Part shown: positions 20,201 to 31,600 of the stretch, piece by piece
How the letters are laid out: each line of letters opens with the position of its first letter
How positions within the stretch are numbered: the stretch's first letter is position 1
Source of the DNA: Flectonema sp. DT1601
Taxonomy: Eukaryota; Euglenozoa; Diplonemea; Diplonemida; Diplonemidae
NCBI GenBank assembly: GCA_964019425.1
Contig: OZ025834.1
Span: forward strand, 123,501 to 187,500
DNA: 64,000 bases
Direction: 5' to 3'
Notes under the pieces: generated by a model
Told to the model about the DNA's origin: nothing
Seen by the model: only the letters and a program-made list of their open reading frames with translations
Databases searched by the model: none
Made by a program: the position numbers and the translations under genes

Positions 20201-22756
20201 TTCTTCTGGACCAACATTAGTAACCCATTTGTATGTCGAATGTGATGTTTCAAATAGTGGTCGTTTTCTACTGATGATTTGTACTTCAGGTACAGGGATG
20301 ACTTCCCATGTGAGATTCTTTAAATGGGTTTCTATCTCTGTTCTGTTTAGGTTTATAGCATGTTGGAGAATTTTTGATTTTATGGTTTTGTTGTTGTTGG
20401 GTAATTGCTGTTCTATTACGTAGCTTGAAAGAAGAATATTTAATCCTTCAACCCAGTTGAGGGTCACGGATGACAATAGTAGTTGGAGAGCATCAGGTAG
20501 GGGTAACTCTTCTTGACTATATCCAGTCATTGTACTAACAAGAGAAACTGTTTTTGGAAACTCATCCTCAGTATTTGGTACCATAACGTAGTCATCCTGA
20601 CAAGCCTTCGAAATCAGTTTCAACACGCTGGTTATAATATCGGGATTTCTCATTTGAAGCAAATACTGAACGCAGTTGTTTCCAACGTGGTCGGGTGTTA
20701 GTAAGACTTGAGCTTTTAAGTTGTCACTAACATCAGAAGTAATAAAATAATTAATAAAAGCAGAGTTATGATTCATGGCTGCCACTAGTACAGGAGTCCT
20801 TCCCGTTGTATCCCTGTAATCAACGTGTTGTAAGCTGCTTTTGAAAAGTTTTTCGTAGTCTTTGCTGTTGGAGTCGGTCGGTGATGTTTTTGCGATATAA
20901 TGAAAAGCAAGCCAACCTCTCCAATCACACTTTGATATCATTCCATCAATAAGAGACAGTGGTACAGCAGCTGTGTAATTACCAACTAGGATTGCTTTAT
21001 GCATAAATGTTAAAGTCAAGTGATCCACTACCATTATTTGCTTATTTTCAACTCCTCCTTCAATTGCTCCTCCCGCCATGATCAACGAATCAATATCCTG
21101 TCCTGCTAATTGGATTATTCTTTGAAATTGACTTGGCTTATAGACCTTTCTAAAAGCATCAAATTGAACTGTAGTTGTGTACCACGACAGTAACTTACCC
21201 ATGAAAAACTTACTACCAGAATGCCACTGAATTGCGACATCAATGAAGGTGTTACCACTGGAATCTTCACAAAGAGCAATAAGAGGATCGTTTTTCATTG
21301 GTGGCCAGTGATTAATAATCGTATCAACACAATCCCATGCTGTGTCGCTGTTCTTAACATGTCCACAAACAAGATGAATAGGAAGCTGTCGTGTTCCTGA
21401 TGCAGTTGCTATCAGAGTTTCAGTACACAGTTTCTTAATCAAGACCGTTGAAGGATTTCTCATACAGCAAGCAATATCTAGAAGTGTTCTACCCAAAGGA
21501 TCTATTTTTTGAAATAGGGAAGAACCAAATTGGTCCTTTAGTTGATTAATTTTAGATAAAATTTCATCATTATTTCCCTCCACTGATTCTATAATCTCGA
21601 CAATGTCATTCCACAGTCCAGTCTTATCCTGGAGAGTAATACTGAAGACTGAATGTTTTCCTGTGTGCGATGATACAAAATGGTTTTGGCATTTGGGTGC
21701 ATCATAGCCTTGCTGTAATACTTGTAATAGCGTTTTGTTTTTTAGAGAACTTGCTTGCAGGATTCCTGGCTTTGAAATATTCAGCAGCGATTTGATTTTT
21801 GGGATAACTTCAATGGCTGGTAACGTTAGCATGTTGTCAGTAACTTGAAGAACACCAATCGGACCAACTCTAACACCAAAACTGTTGCTTTTTTGAACAA
21901 CAAAAATTTCACTTGTGATAGGAACATCAGTCGGTGTCTTGCATTTTTTCAATCTTATCCAAACAGAACCATCTGACCACACAACAGTGTTATAATTCAC
22001 AGTCAGTAGTAGTGATGTTTTTTCGTTTAAATTTTTTTGAATCATCCCACACGGTAGCGTAGTAAACAATATACAATTCGAACCCTCAGCAGTCATCACA
22101 TCAGTCTTGTTAGAGACGATGGAGAATGTTTCTTTCACTGTACAAGATGCTGATATGTCTTTCCAATTTCCTTGTAATTCAGAAAGAAATGAAGCACATC
22201 TCTCACCTTGTAATAACTCTGGTACACTGGCTACTGTGTTGTGTGGTTTACTACATCTTAACATCATTCCAAAACATTTTGCAAAGGCGAGTCGTAATAT
22301 TGATGGACAAGGTTGTTGTTTGTGATTTAAAAAGTTTGACACAGCAGTAGGAGTTGTTATCTTCGATGGCAAGAATCCCATTATGACTGCAAAAACGTTT
22401 CCAGGAAGTGACGCAAGAGTTCCTAATGAAATCAACCGAAGTTGTTTCTCAAGAAGGATTGTTACACATTCACGTTCTTCAGAATGATATTCGAAGAGTC
22501 GTCCATCTCTGCGGGTTTCTTTAGCTGGTTGAATCGCTCCCTGCTTTAAGTGAGCTAATCGTCTGGAAGCAATCAATCGAGTTCCTCCACACTGCCTGGC
22601 TTCACCAATCGAAACAACCTCCCCAACAACATTATCTGGTTGACACACATAGTCCCCGACTTGTAACAGTCTGACTACTTTAAGCTTTGAGCGTCTCATA
22701 CTACGTTGGATGCTTGTGTTCTCAAGATCCACACCTAATTCCCATCCCCGAGCCAT
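17201..22756 (-). CDS. Large ankyrin-like repeat protein, function unknown
   Basis: An 1851-aa single-exon gene. The N-terminal 80 residues are basic, with an SH3-like strand pattern (LLQVGDYVCQPDNVVGEVVSIGE). From about residue 410 onward, helix pairs with ankyrin-like signatures recur: DPLGRTLLDIACC, TRQLPIHLVCGH, DTTGRTPVLVAAMNHN, DHVGNNCVQYLLQM, ETTLLDAAAVRGN. These are degenerate, and the C-terminal half becomes helical without clear motifs. The final 150 residues are unlike the rest. No catalytic motif, signal peptide or membrane helix is obvious. The protein probably acts as an interaction scaffold, as inferred from the repeats. The ATG lies only 3 nt after an acceptor-like TTTCCTTATAG. 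Its neighbour at 22943-23731 is only 186 nt upstream, a tight spacing for this window. Confidence is high for the gene and low for the function. Confidence 0.8.
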   Translation of the reverse strand: MARGWELGVDLENTSIQRSMRRSKLKVVRLLQVGDYVCQPDNVVGEVVSIGEARQCGGTRLIASRRLAHLKQGAIQPAKETRRDGRLFEYHSEERECVTILLEKQLRLISLGTLASLPGNVFAVIMGFLPSKITTPTAVSNFLNHKQQPCPSILRLAFAKCFGMMLRCSKPHNTVASVPELLQGERCASFLSELQGNWKDISASCTVKETFSIVSNKTDVMTAEGSNCILFTTLPCGMIQKNLNEKTSLLLTVNYNTVVWSDGSVWIRLKKCKTPTDVPITSEIFVVQKSNSFGVRVGPIGVLQVTDNMLTLPAIEVIPKIKSLLNISKPGILQASSLKNKTLLQVLQQGYDAPKCQNHFVSSHTGKHSVFSITLQDKTGLWNDIVEIIESVEGNNDEILSKINQLKDQFGSSLFQKIDPLGRTLLDIACCMRNPSTVLIKKLCTETLIATASGTRQLPIHLVCGHVKNSDTAWDCVDTIINHWPPMKNDPLIALCEDSSGNTFIDVAIQWHSGSKFFMGKLLSWYTTTVQFDAFRKVYKPSQFQRIIQLAGQDIDSLIMAGGAIEGGVENKQIMVVDHLTLTFMHKAILVGNYTAAVPLSLIDGMISKCDWRGWLAFHYIAKTSPTDSNSKDYEKLFKSSLQHVDYRDTTGRTPVLVAAMNHNSAFINYFITSDVSDNLKAQVLLTPDHVGNNCVQYLLQMRNPDIITSVLKLISKACQDDYVMVPNTEDEFPKTVSLVSTMTGYSQEELPLPDALQLLLSSVTLNWVEGLNILLSSYVIEQQLPNNNKTIKSKILQHAINLNRTEIETHLKNLTWEVIPVPEVQIISRKRPLFETSHSTYKWVTNVGPEEDILHKVLGVLLGEEVVNFDIALQLSRHMLISAIEHSTRNTYSSIVARLCISVLQYGTWTHGTAEYLLSIAAQSGEMQTIGSKQYSIKATSSLSKLMEVGSAVGISGMIALIPSFSEFTSEQWMKLDSFCWMTSIRPYKAIQEILPRVIPEKVGFKLLQRSILSGSSDCVGDLIKFNSYKGDGDNIKLNFEGHAFSSSSETTLLDAAAVRGNDVILQQIIDLDLSVSIRTIKYSIHRNSIKADNNKSLSILVDVAIKMFSDVKELFKAIVESPLGESLKEDLLYQIISSEDYKNRHCLSELVIKCCSRNQNKFSIKMMLSAIGSDDVCLKEKIISRYLRSQDCCSDVFDHIDQLFKTESSNELIPVIIRDYNTTDNSVYKLLKHAHDNDRFSIEMAVALATRSSSESFSMLIEFDTRGLRHNVNESTFDDSVLKAALQRGQKDFVLLLIDDLFDNAQPAFEKVIKLLLKTSTSEALELLMQKTNYSYVDILSDNVSEYSCMGEYCLANGYLTMLMPMAKCKVFKPPYSNDTHPTNITPPSAHVTSMVLHGHYDVVSEIASLKSPLVGNWDFTKGYLSSLREECISYLCSVTKCLRSHFEYSKPDNLLSCAEMHQVCDPETILDSYMSAAKIGNESQCLSLQTLSAEGKFYNSNEVCRRVIDFHIRNNSTEALKAYLLNDQLPHTIFESGWFDFVCNGTFNNEKLSLLSYAILIASPECVGVVKSVCSEVMLFEYCASPYKLLRLSQLMVLQNSIVGSWCQFPSKSNTHKVFPGENPTSRFLYDYSKLDIDKSSRCHIQWKSNTSEASPVTTISRDDQRSYEMLISIGSNGTSVLKYLSDKARRSLSGPAPLTSMTDVVKYHSNYEYLYEGKLCHKSLILELDIVEDVGMLFPVDPKQLESFYELLVFCPNRSSKTEMITDSESPILTPLGYLSDTKCSEPDRDLDLCWWDKDSPVFKPHPFRHRKETRSRRARLKEIECFKLWSVCIHTSGLAFGDLLKQ

Positions 22757-22942
22757 GCTCTATAAGGAAACTAATAAAATAGAATGATATTAAATCAGTA
22801 ATCTCACTTTAAAAAATTCATCTTAAAATGTAAAACCACTCTCAGATATACTTTTTTCCGTAAATTAAAAAAGTATGTGACCGTGGGTTAGGTGAAATTC
22901 TTAACAATCAGAGCAGCGCATGAAATAATGAAAATGAAATTA

Positions 22943-23731
22943 TTAAGTCAGGCATACTCGAGGAATAAGACTTTTCTTTGAAGAATACAAAAACTGAGGT
23001 AATATCTGTAAAATTATATCCCAAGGAATCTGCTTCCTCCCCGAAAGTACTAATGCGATGATACGGAACGTTGAACAGATATTTCTTTGAGGAGAGATAG
23101 GTGCACGAGATCGTATTCTATGTTCTGACCGAAGCGTAGTTTTAGATTGCATCATTTTTATAACTTCAAAAGACCATTCAGTTAGACTACCCTTCAGAGG
23201 AGGAAGAGTAAAAAACTGAGACAGAATTGATTTTTTTACTGTTTCAAAAGACGCATCAATTTGAACATCCCAACCCGCTCCATAAAAAGGACTATACTTC
23301 GGTCCTTGTATTGTGAGCACCCCTGCCCACTTGTCATCAGCATCAAACGTGACACTAGAATACTGCGATTCAATAAATGAAGCAAGATACCAGTCTTTTA
23401 AAACAGGAGGGAGGCTAGTCGATTGGCTGTTATATTTTTTATTTTCAATGTCATCACTTATAATTGAGATCGTCTCAAAGACGGATTTTGACTTTTTCTG
23501 CAATGCTGTTATTTTATCGTTCATGGCATCGCCATAGTGGTTGTCGTCACGACGTTTTATTATTTTTGCAAGTCGTTCTCTTATCTTTTCGTCTTCAAGT
23601 CTTTTTTTAACAGAATTTAATACGTCAGTCAGTCCTGTGTAGCCATCTCCGCCTTTACATAATGCTGAGATTCCATTCAATATTTCATTACTTTCTTCAA
23701 TGCATTTAGAAACCTTTGTGAACTCCGTCAT
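22943..23731 (-). CDS. 262-aa protein of unknown function
   Basis: A single-exon frame of 262 aa. Residues 1-95 are helical and charged (a possible coiled coil around VKKRLEDEKIRERLAKIIKRR). The middle (about 110-190) looks like a compact alpha/beta domain with aromatic positions (DWYLASFIES, DKWAGVLTIQGPKYSPFYGAGWD). The C-terminus holds a hydrophobic helix (FRIIALVLSGRKQIPWDIILQIL) somewhat like an F-box helix, but I would not assign one. An acceptor-like ACTAAAAACAG lies 10 nt upstream of the ATG. It is transcribed just ahead of the large ankyrin-like gene. No family recognised. Confidence 0.65.
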   Translation of the reverse strand: MTEFTKVSKCIEESNEILNGISALCKGGDGYTGLTDVLNSVKKRLEDEKIRERLAKIIKRRDDNHYGDAMNDKITALQKKSKSVFETISIISDDIENKKYNSQSTSLPPVLKDWYLASFIESQYSSVTFDADDKWAGVLTIQGPKYSPFYGAGWDVQIDASFETVKKSILSQFFTLPPLKGSLTEWSFEVIKMMQSKTTLRSEHRIRSRAPISPQRNICSTFRIIALVLSGRKQIPWDIILQILPQFLYSSKKSLIPRVCLT

Positions 23732-24000
23732 GTTATTGAGACTGTTTTTAGTAATATTTTTTAAAAAAAAAATTTTTTTTTTTAAAACATTTATATAGAG
23801 TCAATTTCTTGTACCAGTACGGGATAAAAAGAAATATAAATATAAGCTGCATCTCTTTTTTTTTTTTTTTTTTTTCGAAAAGCGCGCTGCTACAAAAAAA
23901 AAAAAAAAAAAAAAAAAAGGAGTACGAGCAACGCAAGCTGCTAACGTAAGTCCTAAGATTTACGCTACGACTGTTGTTGATTAGATGGTTGGTTAGTTAA

Positions 24001-24410
24001 CTGATGACTACGAGGGGTTTGGGTAACCCGCACCAGTAGATACCCAATCACAGAGATCGTATATTTATAGCTTTCAAGGATCAACTCCCAGCAGTCCACC
24101 CTGCCAAGAGATTAACAGGTTGAAAATAAAAAAAAGAAAAAAAAAAGATCAGCGGAGATATGAATAATAAATGAAATACATATAAACGACATAACACAAA
24201 ACAGTTCCTCATGAAATTATCACATCCGTCAGATGTCATATCACGAAAGAAAATAAAAAGATTGTTCACCCAAACATTAATAATATTGTGCTCACCAAAG
24301 GCTTTAAAATAAGTACCAGACTACTACACGAATAGCCATCCCTGTCTAGAACTAAAAGAAAGCTCAAATGAGAATGTTAGTTTTAGGTCTGCTCCAGACC
24401 AAACATGAAC
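24001..24410. repeat. Dispersed repeat family A, copy 2
   Basis: Counterpart of 16190-16665. It begins CTGATGACTACGAGGGG at 24001. In the two short stems that also exist in copy 1, the changed bases (24033 in CACCAG, 24058 in GATCG) would give A-C mismatches in a plus-strand RNA but G-U pairs in a minus-strand RNA. The 10-bp hairpin of copy 1 is not preserved. Confidence 0.75.
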
Positions 24411-25427
24411 AACAGCTAGTGATGAAGTGGGTGACAGTTCGACAATCGTTATGAAGTTATCCTTATAAAGGAAAGGGAAAGAAGATGAATTCTTTTTTTT
24501 TTTTTTTTTTCCAATTTTGAGAAGCGTTGCTATGAACGCTTGGCTGACACAAGCCAGTTGTGCTCTCTTCTGTTACTTCACTGTAGACACGACATGCGAC
24601 CTTACACAGAAGTCTTCCAAGTCCACGAGAAGGGTCCCGAGACACCCTTCGCAGACCCTTCAACCTAAACCCATGAAAGAGCCACACCGTTATCTACATG
24701 TGTCCTCGGAGCCACTAACAACACAAGAACGGACCTCGTTGAAAACACTCGAACTATGCTACAAAGTTGAAGTGAGTTGTGATCCTTTAAAACGAGATTA
24801 TCTATTTAAATATGGATTAAACAAATACCGTAAGAGTTAGATCAACTTACTGCTTTAACAACATTCAGCATCAAGGTGTGCTCGGTATAACAAAAAACAA
24901 AGAAATTAAATTCAAAAAGAAAAAACAGGTAACCGTAATGGCACTGAAAACGATTCGCACAAGCTTCTCCAAATAAACAAAACAAAACAATAAGATACGA
25001 AGTTACAAAAGAAAAATCGGATTCCCTCCCTGTAAATGGGTGAATCCGTGTTGTTTGTGTCGCCAGTATTTTCAATTTTTTTTTTTTTTTTTTTTTAAAA
25101 ACTAATTGTTCACCAGCTGCCACTTAAATGTTATTTACAGTAAAACAGGTATTTTTTTTTTTTTTTTTGTTTCTTACTGATACTAAGTACTAAGTAGCAT
25201 GACGCTTGATTTTTTTTATAAAATACAGACAGCATCATTAATTTTAGTATAGAAAAAGCGAGAATAAAAAATAAGAGATAAGCAAACGAGAATTATTCAT
25301 TTCCTAACATTGTTGTATCATTTTAACATTAAGAAAATGATCATTTAACCACAGTGAACGGTGGTGCTCAGACAATGATGACGATGATAAAAGTGATTAC
25401 CGTAATTTTTTTCTTTTTTTTTTTTGT

Positions 25428-25585
25428 GGGGGATGACAGTTTGACATTGTAGAAACAGTAATAAACCTTTTTTTGAGGGAAAGTGGGGGGAGGATGACTA
25501 TTTGAGCATACTCATAATAATATAAATATATATTGTATTGTATCAAAAAAAGTTAACTAATGTAAGCAATTAGTAATTAGTAACC
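25428..25585. repeat. Dispersed repeat family B, copy 2
   Basis: Same core as 4133-4355 (TTTGAGCATACTCATAATAA, then the AT tract, then ATTGTATTGTATC). It is shorter in the left half and ends about 110 nt from the last exon of the midasin-like gene, probably within or near that gene's 3' UTR. Confidence 0.8.
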
Positions 25586-25694
25586 CAATTGATAGTTTGT
25601 TGGATAGTTAGTAAATTTAGAAGGGAAAATGATGAGTCTGTCCCTTTTCAGGGATTTTTGACTTTTATTTCGAATGTTAAGAAGAATACACTTA

Positions 25695-28600
25695 TCACAT
25701 TGAAGCCGAGGGAATGATCCATTTATCAACAGAACAGGTCTTGTGATATATTATAATCGCATACACATCATTAGCAGGAAGCTTGCAGTCGATGAGTTCT
25801 TTTTGACCAAAACACTCGAATACAGCCTTTCCTTTTTCTACACGAACTCCAATACAACTGTGCACTGTGAATGGACTTGCGTGTTCACAGGTGAGTTTAC
25901 CATTAGAGATTAAGCCGTGACTACTGTACAGCCAGTAATCTTCACTCTCAAAGATTTCTTGGACTGTTTCAGACGTCTCTTTCTTGTTTGTAATTCCAAT
26001 ACTAAAACCAGGAGATGGTCCAGAAACCACTGCTCTAAGTTGATTACTGCCGAGATCAAACGTCTTTACCTCCCACGAGGACGTGGATATTTCTTTAATA
26101 CGAAACTCCTCAAAACCACAAGTTGCGTATTCTGCCCACCTGATGTTAACTTGACCTGTAGATTCAGTCAAGAGGAAGGTAAGGTTTTCATCATGATTTG
26201 GAATGATGTTTTTATCATTCCAGGCTAGTAGAACAGATCTGTGGGGGTTTAGTTGTGTTGTTATTTGTACTTAAAATTTTTCAAAGTTCTGTATTTGTGA
26301 CCTTATTTGTTCCGAGAAGCGATAAATGCAAACTCAGATAAACGCCGAAACCGAGAGAAAATTCTGGGAAGCGGCTGCAGCGTTGAGATCTGCAGTCTAA
26401 AGACGAGAATGTCAGGAGACAGACGTCGAAGGTGTCGGCCAAGGCAGATACCCCGAGATACGTTCAGAGGCTGCAGAAATAGGCGGTGAAACAACAGATA
26501 CGGCAACAAGGGCAAGCGATGAGTGGTGTTTACGGTGTTTTAGATTTATTTTATTATATTAATTAAGAACTATAAAACATACCTATCCTTCATGCTGTAT
26601 ATCATTTCCTTCACAGCGAATTTCTTGCCTTCGATTCCGAAGTGTGAACCAGCAGAAGATATCGTACACATGTAGTCTTTTGATTTCATTGGCTTGTTTG
26701 AGAATTGAAACTTACCAATTCCTTTAACAACACATCCGTATCCATCAACATCAGCTGTGATGTTGATATCTCCTTCTGTTTTGTCTAACTGAACAGCCAG
26801 ACTACCAACAGCTTCTTTAAAAGCTTCTTCTTCATCTTCTTGTGTGGGTGCTCCAGATTTAAGATCTCCCGTCAGTTTAATTTTCTTATAGCCTGAGATG
26901 GAATTCAGCTCAACTTGTAGCTGGGCTGGGTATTTAGATATCTTCATTGTTTTTGATACGTCGCGGGATATAAATTCTGCTTTATTAGGTTTCATTTTAA
27001 TAATGAATTCACTCCTATCCTCGACATCAAAGTTTACTTTTATTTTCTGTGGTTTCTGTTTTTCTGTGGTGTCTTTGATTTCTGGTTTTTCTTCGTCTTC
27101 TCCGAAGCTGAACACGACGTTGAATGAGGGCGGTGACGACGTCTCATCTTCAAGTTCTGTTCCCGTGGCAGTGATAGTCCAAGTGTCTCCAGCCGTAGAG
27201 TTCTCCGCAGGGTTGGCAGTTGGAGTTTTATTATCTGTATTCAGTGAACAATCTAAAGTGAGGGTGTCTCCATCAGAGGTGAAGAGTCTGGGTGTGAAAT
27301 ACGACCAAAACTTTATCTTCATTGAACTTTCTTCGCATTCGCCTTGCTCAGGAAGCTTCCAAGAGCCTTGAATTAATGCCTCCAACCCTTGAGATAATTG
27401 TGAGGGGTGCTCTACAGACACAGCTCGTGGAATTGCAAAATGGACCTCAGATCCCATTCCCACACCTGTCACCTCAATTCCATTCATCTCTCCGAATTGT
27501 AACGCTTCTGCTATGCCGTGTTGTGATCTCGATATCCCACATCCATCTGTTATGATAAATATAACTTTTTTTTTTCCTTTCATTTCCAACAGCATAGATA
27601 TAGCGTGTTGAAGAGGGTTTACGTGTAAGCATCCGTCTTCGGTATCTTCGGCGTCCATTTTTTGGAGATGTGTCAAGAATGTAAATGATGATATATCATC
27701 CCACGGAGTGTCAGCATGAATACAATAAATACTTTTGTACCCGTGCAGTAATACGCAAGGTTCGACATCAGCTGCCGCCATTGATGCTCGTAGTCTGGCA
27801 AATATTTTCAGGTACATGTATGCTTTCTTGGGATTCCTTTTTATAACACCAGCGTCGAAAATAATCACGCAGTTGTAGGAGCAAGCACCGCCTGCTGTTT
27901 TTGATCCAAAAATCTTATTATAAGTAAAGTTAGTAATGATCGCACGAATTAAGCCAGGAATATATATCTCAACCCCGCTGGTGGCCGCCTCAGATCTGGT
28001 AAAAACGTTCTTTAGAAAATATGATTGTAGTGTCTGACAAGCTCCGTCAGCAGTCTTCATAAAAAATTGTTTTGTCTTGTCATTTAGCTTGCTAGACCTA
28101 ATTGTGACATTGTTACACCGATAATTTGCAATGTTCGATACAGCAGTCGCAAACTCACCTATATTCGTATCTAGCTCTGAGTCATTGTGACTAAAATATT
28201 CAACTGTGGCAGAGGCTTTCCCATTTTTGGGACATTTCTCTGTTTGCTTTTTGATTTTCGCAAGCCAGTTAGCCTCCACAAATGTTAAATTCTGGTTTAA
28301 AGGACAGAGACTTCCTTCTGATTTCGAACCATAGGCTCTTAATTGTTGCAAGTATTGAGTGGTTCTTTTTGAATTATGCATCATACGATCTATACAAGGA
28401 CGCAATGAAGGGGTGTCCCAAAACCAGATTTTACAGGCCTTCAGATTAATTGTAATATCGTCATTGTTTCTTATGTCTACAGAAACTACTTTGAAAGTAG
28501 AACACGGTGGGATTAAGATTTCCTTCTCACCTTCAAAGTTGCTGGTGTATCGTGCTTCTAGTCCTCTCTGTAAACCGTTTATAACGAAAGCAACGTTTCC

Positions 28601-31600
28601 AAACTTGTCTTTAAAACTTTCGGAATCCGTCGTCGATGTAGAAGTGGCACCAGGAAAAGCAATAATATCCTTTACCTTTGTGTTTATGAAGCTAGCCATT
28701 GACTCCTTATTCACCTTAGCAATTCTTCTGTAAAGAGTTACTTTCATCCCGAGGGAATCACACAATGTAATTAAGATAAATATAAAGTTTATCCACTTTG
28801 TCAAAACTGCTCTAGCTTCGTAACGATCAGCTGCAGGTTGTTCCTTATCATTAAACACACGTAAAGCAGCGTTAATAGTGTAGTAAATTGATATGTTTCG
28901 TTTTCCATGATATTTTCCTTTGTAGATTTCATAATGTTTTTCTTGAGCTGTCGTCATCCCAGGCTTCCATAAGACCACGTCCTTAAATCCAACAAACTCG
29001 TCAACATGTGACCACTCCATCGTGTATAACTTCAGTACAAGAATTTGTATAGTTGAAAGGTGCGAATAAAAATCCAGTCTTATATCCTCAAGGTTTGCAC
29101 ATAAATTCGCAATCACGTCTCGAGGCTTGCTGCCAGCTGGAAAAACTAAATTATCACACAACTCCTCGAGTATAGTTCCCTTTCGCATCCACATGTTCTC
29201 CAGATCGAGAGCTATTTTGGATAGTTGTTCTTCATCAGTGCAGAAGGAAGTTTCATTGTCTGACTTATTAGCTGGGGCTATTACATGCTTCTGTAAGTGG
29301 GCCAAACTGAATTCCCGAAGTCTCACTTCGTCGTCTTTAACTTCTGATTTTGGTGCCTGATTCTCTTCTGCAGAGGGGGTGTTTACTTCCGGAAGCTTTT
29401 CTTCTTCAGGTTCCACTTGCGGTGCTCGTTCCGGGGGTATTTCAACTTCTTCTTTTGGTTTATCTTCTGGTTTTGGTTTTGCTTCTTCTTGTTTCTTTAC
29501 TTCTATTTCCTCTGGAAATGCGAATAATTGAACCTCAGTCAGGACGTCACGAAGTGTTCCTATCACAGCAGTTTTGTGCTTGTCGTTGACAGACCTCAAG
29601 TACGCTCGTATTAATATTCCGCAAAGGAGATATAGTGCGGGCTGGTTTGTAGACGACTGCAAGATGGTTTTCCAAATTGAAAGGCAATGTTGGAGCGTTC
29701 TGACAGATATCCGAGAATCGATTTCGCAACAGCGACTGTGAAATTTACTCGCTATGTACTGCCAAAGACTAATCTGATCAGAACTAGGGCTGAATGAACC
29801 AAACAGAAAGCATCCGATGCTTTCCATTTGTAACGACGACAACGACAAAGTTATCACTCGATTGTGGAAGGCTGATGACAACGCCGAAGCGTGTTTTCGG
29901 TCCGGATTTGAAGTAAAAAATATTCTGAAATTAGGATGGATTCCGGCTCCCTTTTCAAGATTAGGTTCATTACACCCTCGCTCACCAAGTTTGAATGTCG
30001 CATTAGCTTCAAGTAATGAATTCAATCTCTCTATCGTAGCTGGTGGAGCCCAATCAATGTTATCTAATAAGACCCAATCTCCTTCTTGCATTGCTCGCAC
30101 TAATTGTGATTCTGCGAAATGAAATCCGTCATCTCCAGTTTCCATCAGTTCGCGTAATTGCTGTGCTCGGATGGCGATGCTTTTCTCTTCTGCGTTCCCC
30201 ATCAACCCGCATAGCTCCACGGTGTCGCCTCTGAGTATTTCTGCATCCGCACCAGGCTTGAACTTTGATATGACTTTCAGTATTCGCGATAGCACCTCTC
30301 GAACCTTGTCAACAGTCGCTTCTTCTTTTTTTGATTCTGATTTTTTGTATTTTCCAACTTGACTGCCTGTCGTGTACAAGGCTGCTAGTTTAGCTATTTC
30401 ACTAGCGAGTGATTTGATATTACCACTAAGATCTGATCCCTTCCAGGGAACCCACATTCCCAAAAGCTCTCCAATTTCAGTGTTGGGCGTAATCGGGATG
30501 AGTTGCAGAGTCTGACCACAAATCCGAGCGAATTCCCGAATGAGTGCTGTCTTACCGCTGCCACTGGGACCTTCCAGCAATACTGCAAGCGACGAGACCG
30601 ATGCTGAGGCAAGAGCGCAAAGCCTGCATTGCGACTCAGCACTAGGAGGAAGTGGAATACTTGCAGATTTTGCTGACCCTCTCGGTAAAGCAACATTCCC
30701 AAACCTTATTGTACCACCGTACCCCATTGCTGTAATCTTTGGGATTGTGTCGTACGTGGCCTGAATGGCGTCAGCTTTGCTTTTAATTATATCCTGTACT
30801 TTATTTCTGCATCCTTCACTGCGAAATTTCCACTTGTACACAACATCAATTATCTGGAAAAAGAATTGCTTTATGTGAGGAATGTCTTCTTCTTTATTCG
30901 CATTCAGCTTAATGCTACTTTCTCCCTGACCAAGTCTAGAACCCAATAGCAGAGCTACCTTCTCTAAGGTACGGAGATTGATGATCTTTGAGCCACCACT
31001 TCCTAAGTCTCTTTTTTCATGAACGTGACCCTGAATTGTCGTGTGTACATCCGACAACGCATCCTTTAATTGTTTGTATATAACAGACTCCGTGTCAAGA
31101 TCAAGTTGCTTTAAGTGTTTCTGTTCAATAATATGTAAAGCATCAGTGTTGGATATTTCCCTGTGACCCTCTTTGAGACTTATTACCGTAAATAAATCCT
31201 TCACAGACGGTGGTAACTTTGATCTTCCACCGCCTACGCTTGCTGGGTTAACAGCGGCAAAGCACCTTACGTTGTGTAATGGTAATGATTTACCGGTGCC
31301 AGGGACTGGGAGTTTCTCAGTGCCAGGTGATAGCATTGGTGTTAATGCCTGTTGGATTTCAAGAGGAGCTAGGTTAAGTTCGTCAAATAGTATCCAAGAT
31401 TCTTTGTTTTTATTTGCTTTATTTACAGCAGCTGTGAGTACACCTTCGGCATTTTCAAAACCTTTCGTCTCGTTGTTCCGAACAGGTCCTCCAAACAAGT
31501 ACGACATTGAGGTCCCAGCAGAAAACTGAATCCGTTCAAAGGAACAAGACAGGATATCCGCCGCAGATTTGATTATAAAAGATTTCCCAATACCCGGATC

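Larger units (their letters stand above)
23732..25694. other. Spacer with repeat copies A and B and a GC-richer island
   Basis: It contains repeat A copy 2 (24001-24410), a moderate-GC island at about 24520-24840 and repeat B copy 2 (25428-25585), separated by A/T runs. The island is open on both strands (107 aa plus, 59 aa minus before a lysine run), but neither translation looks like a protein family. Confidence 0.5.

Noticed and set aside
24517-24840. 107-aa plus-strand ORF
   Set aside because: It would be the only plus-strand gene. Its upstream lacks an acceptor, the composition is not protein-like, and the opposite strand is also partly open.
25695-26171. Separate SPRY-domain gene
   Set aside because: It has no ATG, and the splice join with the midasin-like ORF is exact and in frame.
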